From assembly GCA_016294165.1 (NCBI GenBank), contig JAEDCM010000013.1, positions 1 through 43,024 of the forward strand: a DNA stretch of 43,024 nucleotides, given 5' to 3'. The notes under the pieces are model-generated. The model ran no database searches and was not told the origin of the DNA. It saw nothing but the letters and a program-made list of their open reading frames with translations. The number at the start of each line of letters is the position of its first letter. The first letter of the stretch is position 1. The position numbers and the translations under genes are program-made. Positions 41,040 to 43,024 of this stretch are shown here, piece by piece. The stretch comes from Anaeroplasmataceae bacterium. Lineage in GTDB: Bacteria > Bacillota_I > Bacilli_A > Acholeplasmatales > JAEDCM01.

Positions 41040-42962
41040 TTAATTTATTTCACTTGTTTTACTGATAAACTCATTATTATGATCTTTATTTTTGAAGAAG
41101 TCATGATAGAATATTTTATCAATATATTCAAGCTTAGTAAGATGTATCTTAGCTCTATTTTCCAAATCTATAAGATACTCTTCATCTACTGATTTATCTT
41201 TATATAATAAATTATTAATACTATAGAAGTAGGTTTTATCGGTTAAGAAGATGTTGTATGCTCTTGAATAAATAATTGATTCCTTATTAGAAAATATTGG
41301 ATTTCCAAAGTAGAAGTTTTGATAATAATTGATTCCAAATAAGTCTAAAACAGTTGGGACAATATCGGTTGTTGAAACAAACTTATCAATTACCTGATGT
41401 CCTAAATTGGAATCTCTAATCATCATTGGGACACGATATAGATTTGTATAATTATCATTATTATAATCATAAATATCTTTGATACTATTGCTTAATCCTT
41501 GATAATATGTGTTATGATCACTAAAGATAATGATTGTTGTTTTATCTAAGATGTCTTTATCTTTTAAATCATTAATCATAACACCAATCGCATGATCAAA
41601 CTCCATTGTCGCAGCCATATAATTTCTTAAAAGATCATTTTTAATTTCTATATTGATGCTATTCATTTTTTCATACCATTTTTTTAGATTTGCTCTTTCA
41701 TAATACATTCCATGCATTGTAATAGAAGTGATATATGTATAGAATCTTTGGTCCTTTGGAAACATGATATCCTTTGCGGCTTCAATCATTTCACTATCAA
41801 GATTACGATTACCCTTCTTAAACCAATTGGTCATTCCCATCTCATATAGCGCCTCATCAGCATAGAAGTTTTGAAACCCAATATTTTTTAAATAGGTATT
41901 ACGATTATAGAAATCGCTGGTTCCATTATGGAAATAAGAGGTCTTGATTGATTGATCATTTTGTGTTAATACCTTAGGAAGGGCAAATGGGATGTTATTT
42001 TTTGGAAAATCATAATTGATATAGGCGTTAGTTGGATAAGCTCCAACAATACTTAGATTTTCGGATATATCTGTTTTTTCACGTGCGTAATAATTGGTAC
42101 ATACAACGCTATCATCATAGAATGTTCTTAGATTAGGAAATAAATAATCTAATTGCTCATCGTTTAAATTAGCACCATTTGGATAAAGAGTAGGATTGTT
42201 GATAAATGAGTACCATTCAAGTGATTCAGCTAGAATGGTAATTAGATTATTTCCCTCAGATACGCCATAATATGGAGTTTTATCATTAGTCTTTGAATAT
42301 AAGAATTCACTAATTTTATCTTCATCTCCAAGTTCAACATCGTTATAAAACATACCTTTATATAATTCATTAAAGAAATTTGATGTCATTCCAAGGCTTT
42401 TATATTTTCCCATAGCATCCTGATATAAAAGTTTAGTGTAATCAGAATTGTTCTTTCGATTTAATGAATTTGATGTTAAGGCATTTAACAATACCGCAAG
42501 CATAAGCACTAATGCTGGTATGATATATGATTTATTGGTTTTAATTGGTTTATTAACTTTATTTGTAAATCTCTTACCAAAAATATAGAATAATGAAACT
42601 TCAATTCCAAATGAAAACACAAATAGGAAGTTTAAAGGAATAGATTCTAAAATCCCCATTGCGTCATTTCTTAATTTAAACATTCCAAAGTCAAAAAGTG
42701 TACCTGTCATTTCAAATAAAACAATACAGAAAATATTGATAATTCCTTGTACGATAAATAGAATAAGGGCAATCCATAGCCTGATGGTTTGGTTTTTTAT
42801 AAGATACAAAATTGAAGAAACAATTAGTAAATAGGTTAGGTAAAATCTTGGGTCAGAAAAACCAAATCCTGATCCCAAGGCTATTATTCCAATCAATTCA
42901 GTGGTAATTGATAAAATGATAAAAGATAAAATTAAATAATTTGTTTTTAAAAATTCTTTCAT
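41040..42962 (-). CDS. LtaS-like sulfatase-family phosphoglycerol transferase
   Basis: The 640-residue protein has five N-terminal membrane helices and a large extracytoplasmic sulfatase-like domain. It follows the lipoteichoic acid synthase plan: metal-site Glu246 in ITILAESLEW, nucleophile Thr297 in AREKTDISENLS, and the Asp-His pair in IIIFSDHNTYY. Such enzymes transfer glycerol-phosphate from phosphatidylglycerol to lipoteichoic acid or a related glycan; the exact polymer is not determined. The ATG at 42962 is chosen; a TTG at 42983 falls inside the leader hairpin. Its leader shares the SD-hairpin-ATG layout with the LRR gene. Confidence 0.88.
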   Translation of the reverse strand: MKEFLKTNYLILSFIILSITTELIGIIALGSGFGFSDPRFYLTYLLIVSSILYLIKNQTIRLWIALILFIVQGIINIFCIVLFEMTGTLFDFGMFKLRNDAMGILESIPLNFLFVFSFGIEVSLFYIFGKRFTNKVNKPIKTNKSYIIPALVLMLAVLLNALTSNSLNRKNNSDYTKLLYQDAMGKYKSLGMTSNFFNELYKGMFYNDVELGDEDKISEFLYSKTNDKTPYYGVSEGNNLITILAESLEWYSFINNPTLYPNGANLNDEQLDYLFPNLRTFYDDSVVCTNYYAREKTDISENLSIVGAYPTNAYINYDFPKNNIPFALPKVLTQNDQSIKTSYFHNGTSDFYNRNTYLKNIGFQNFYADEALYEMGMTNWFKKGNRNLDSEMIEAAKDIMFPKDQRFYTYITSITMHGMYYERANLKKWYEKMNSINIEIKNDLLRNYMAATMEFDHAIGVMINDLKDKDILDKTTIIIFSDHNTYYQGLSNSIKDIYDYNNDNYTNLYRVPMMIRDSNLGHQVIDKFVSTTDIVPTVLDLFGINYYQNFYFGNPIFSNKESIIYSRAYNIFLTDKTYFYSINNLLYKDKSVDEEYLIDLENRAKIHLTKLEYIDKIFYHDFFKNKDHNNEFISKTSEIN

Positions 42963-43011
42963 CTTATAACCTAGTATAATCAAATTGTACTTAAGATTAT
43001 ACTTTCTCCTT
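42963..43011 (-). promoter_or_regulatory. SD-hairpin-ATG leader of the LtaS-like gene
   Basis: Read on the minus strand, AAGGAG (43011-43006) lies 43 bases before the ATG. A 9-bp stem AGTATAATC (43003-42995)/GATTATACT (42981-42973) with a 13-nt loop is between them, leaving 2 + 10 bases when folded. The central 27 bases are identical to those in the LRR gene leader. A weak AGG next to the ATG is an alternative SD. Confidence 0.6.
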
Positions 43012-43024
43012 CTTAAAGAGTATT

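Noticed and set aside
1..43024. Possible reassignment of TGA to tryptophan, because almost all real genes end in TAA or TAG
   Set aside because: All Trp residues in the conserved genes use TGG and no intact gene contains in-frame TGA; rarity of TGA stops fits high AT content.

Overview
This window looks like the chromosome of a low-GC, AT-rich Gram-positive (Bacillota), probably a gut-type member of the Bacilli/Erysipelotrichia/Mollicutes-like lineages. The signs are the strongly A/T-biased codon use, clear purine-rich Shine-Dalgarno (SD) sites, a PyrR-type attenuator, a lipoteichoic-acid-synthase-like sulfatase, a Na+/phosphate NptA protein, lipobox lipoproteins and an ECF-type vitamin transporter component. 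The lineage is inference. TGA is never needed as a sense codon in the intact genes, so the standard bacterial code applies.

Bases 1-15.4 kb are a nitrogen and nucleotide housekeeping block. It starts with the 3' end of a degenerate glutamine synthetase-like gene and an ANTAR regulator whose receiver domain lacks the phosphoacceptor Asp. CTP synthase (pyrG) and both subunits of glutamate synthase (gltB, gltD) follow in one tight operon. carA-carB come next behind a consensus promoter, a PyrR-binding loop and an intrinsic terminator. dapF-dapL then give meso-diaminopimelate by the aminotransferase route.

Bases 15.5-24.6 kb are a complete oligopeptide/dipeptide ABC transporter operon (binding lipoprotein, two permeases, two ATPases) plus a small membrane protein. 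Four of the five subunits are oversized: one permease has a large insert after its first membrane helix, and the two ATPases carry helical inserts at different points of the nucleotide-binding fold. A MATE exporter follows on the minus strand.

Bases 26.1-34.9 kb are an accessory island of conflict-type genes in partial decay. It holds an intact PLD-like/DEAH helicase with a NUDIX partner, a type III toxin-antitoxin-like locus (two 43-45 nt RNA repeats, a terminator, a TenpN-like toxin with a nonsense codon), a frameshifted Cys-rich small ORF, a DUF4143-type ATPase, a cytosine methyltransferase remnant, a membrane HTH regulator, and an EndoU-type toxin with a nonsense codon followed by a probable immunity gene. 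A helicase fragment lies at its left edge. A NUDIX fragment lies at its right edge, roughly 93% identical by eye to the intact copy.

Bases 34.9-43.0 kb return to ordinary genes: a divergent nucleoside diphosphate kinase, a GNAT acetyltransferase, NptA, a cobalamin-riboswitch-controlled DUF4430/ECF-S pair, a BspA-like leucine-rich lipoprotein and an LtaS-like enzyme. Three of these envelope-related genes share an unusual leader in which a good SD site is separated from the ATG by a stem-loop. The spacing becomes a normal 10-12 nt only if the hairpin is looped out. Two of the hairpins are the same 27-nt sequence. This recurring layout and the concerted inserts in the peptide transporter are the most unusual features of the window.
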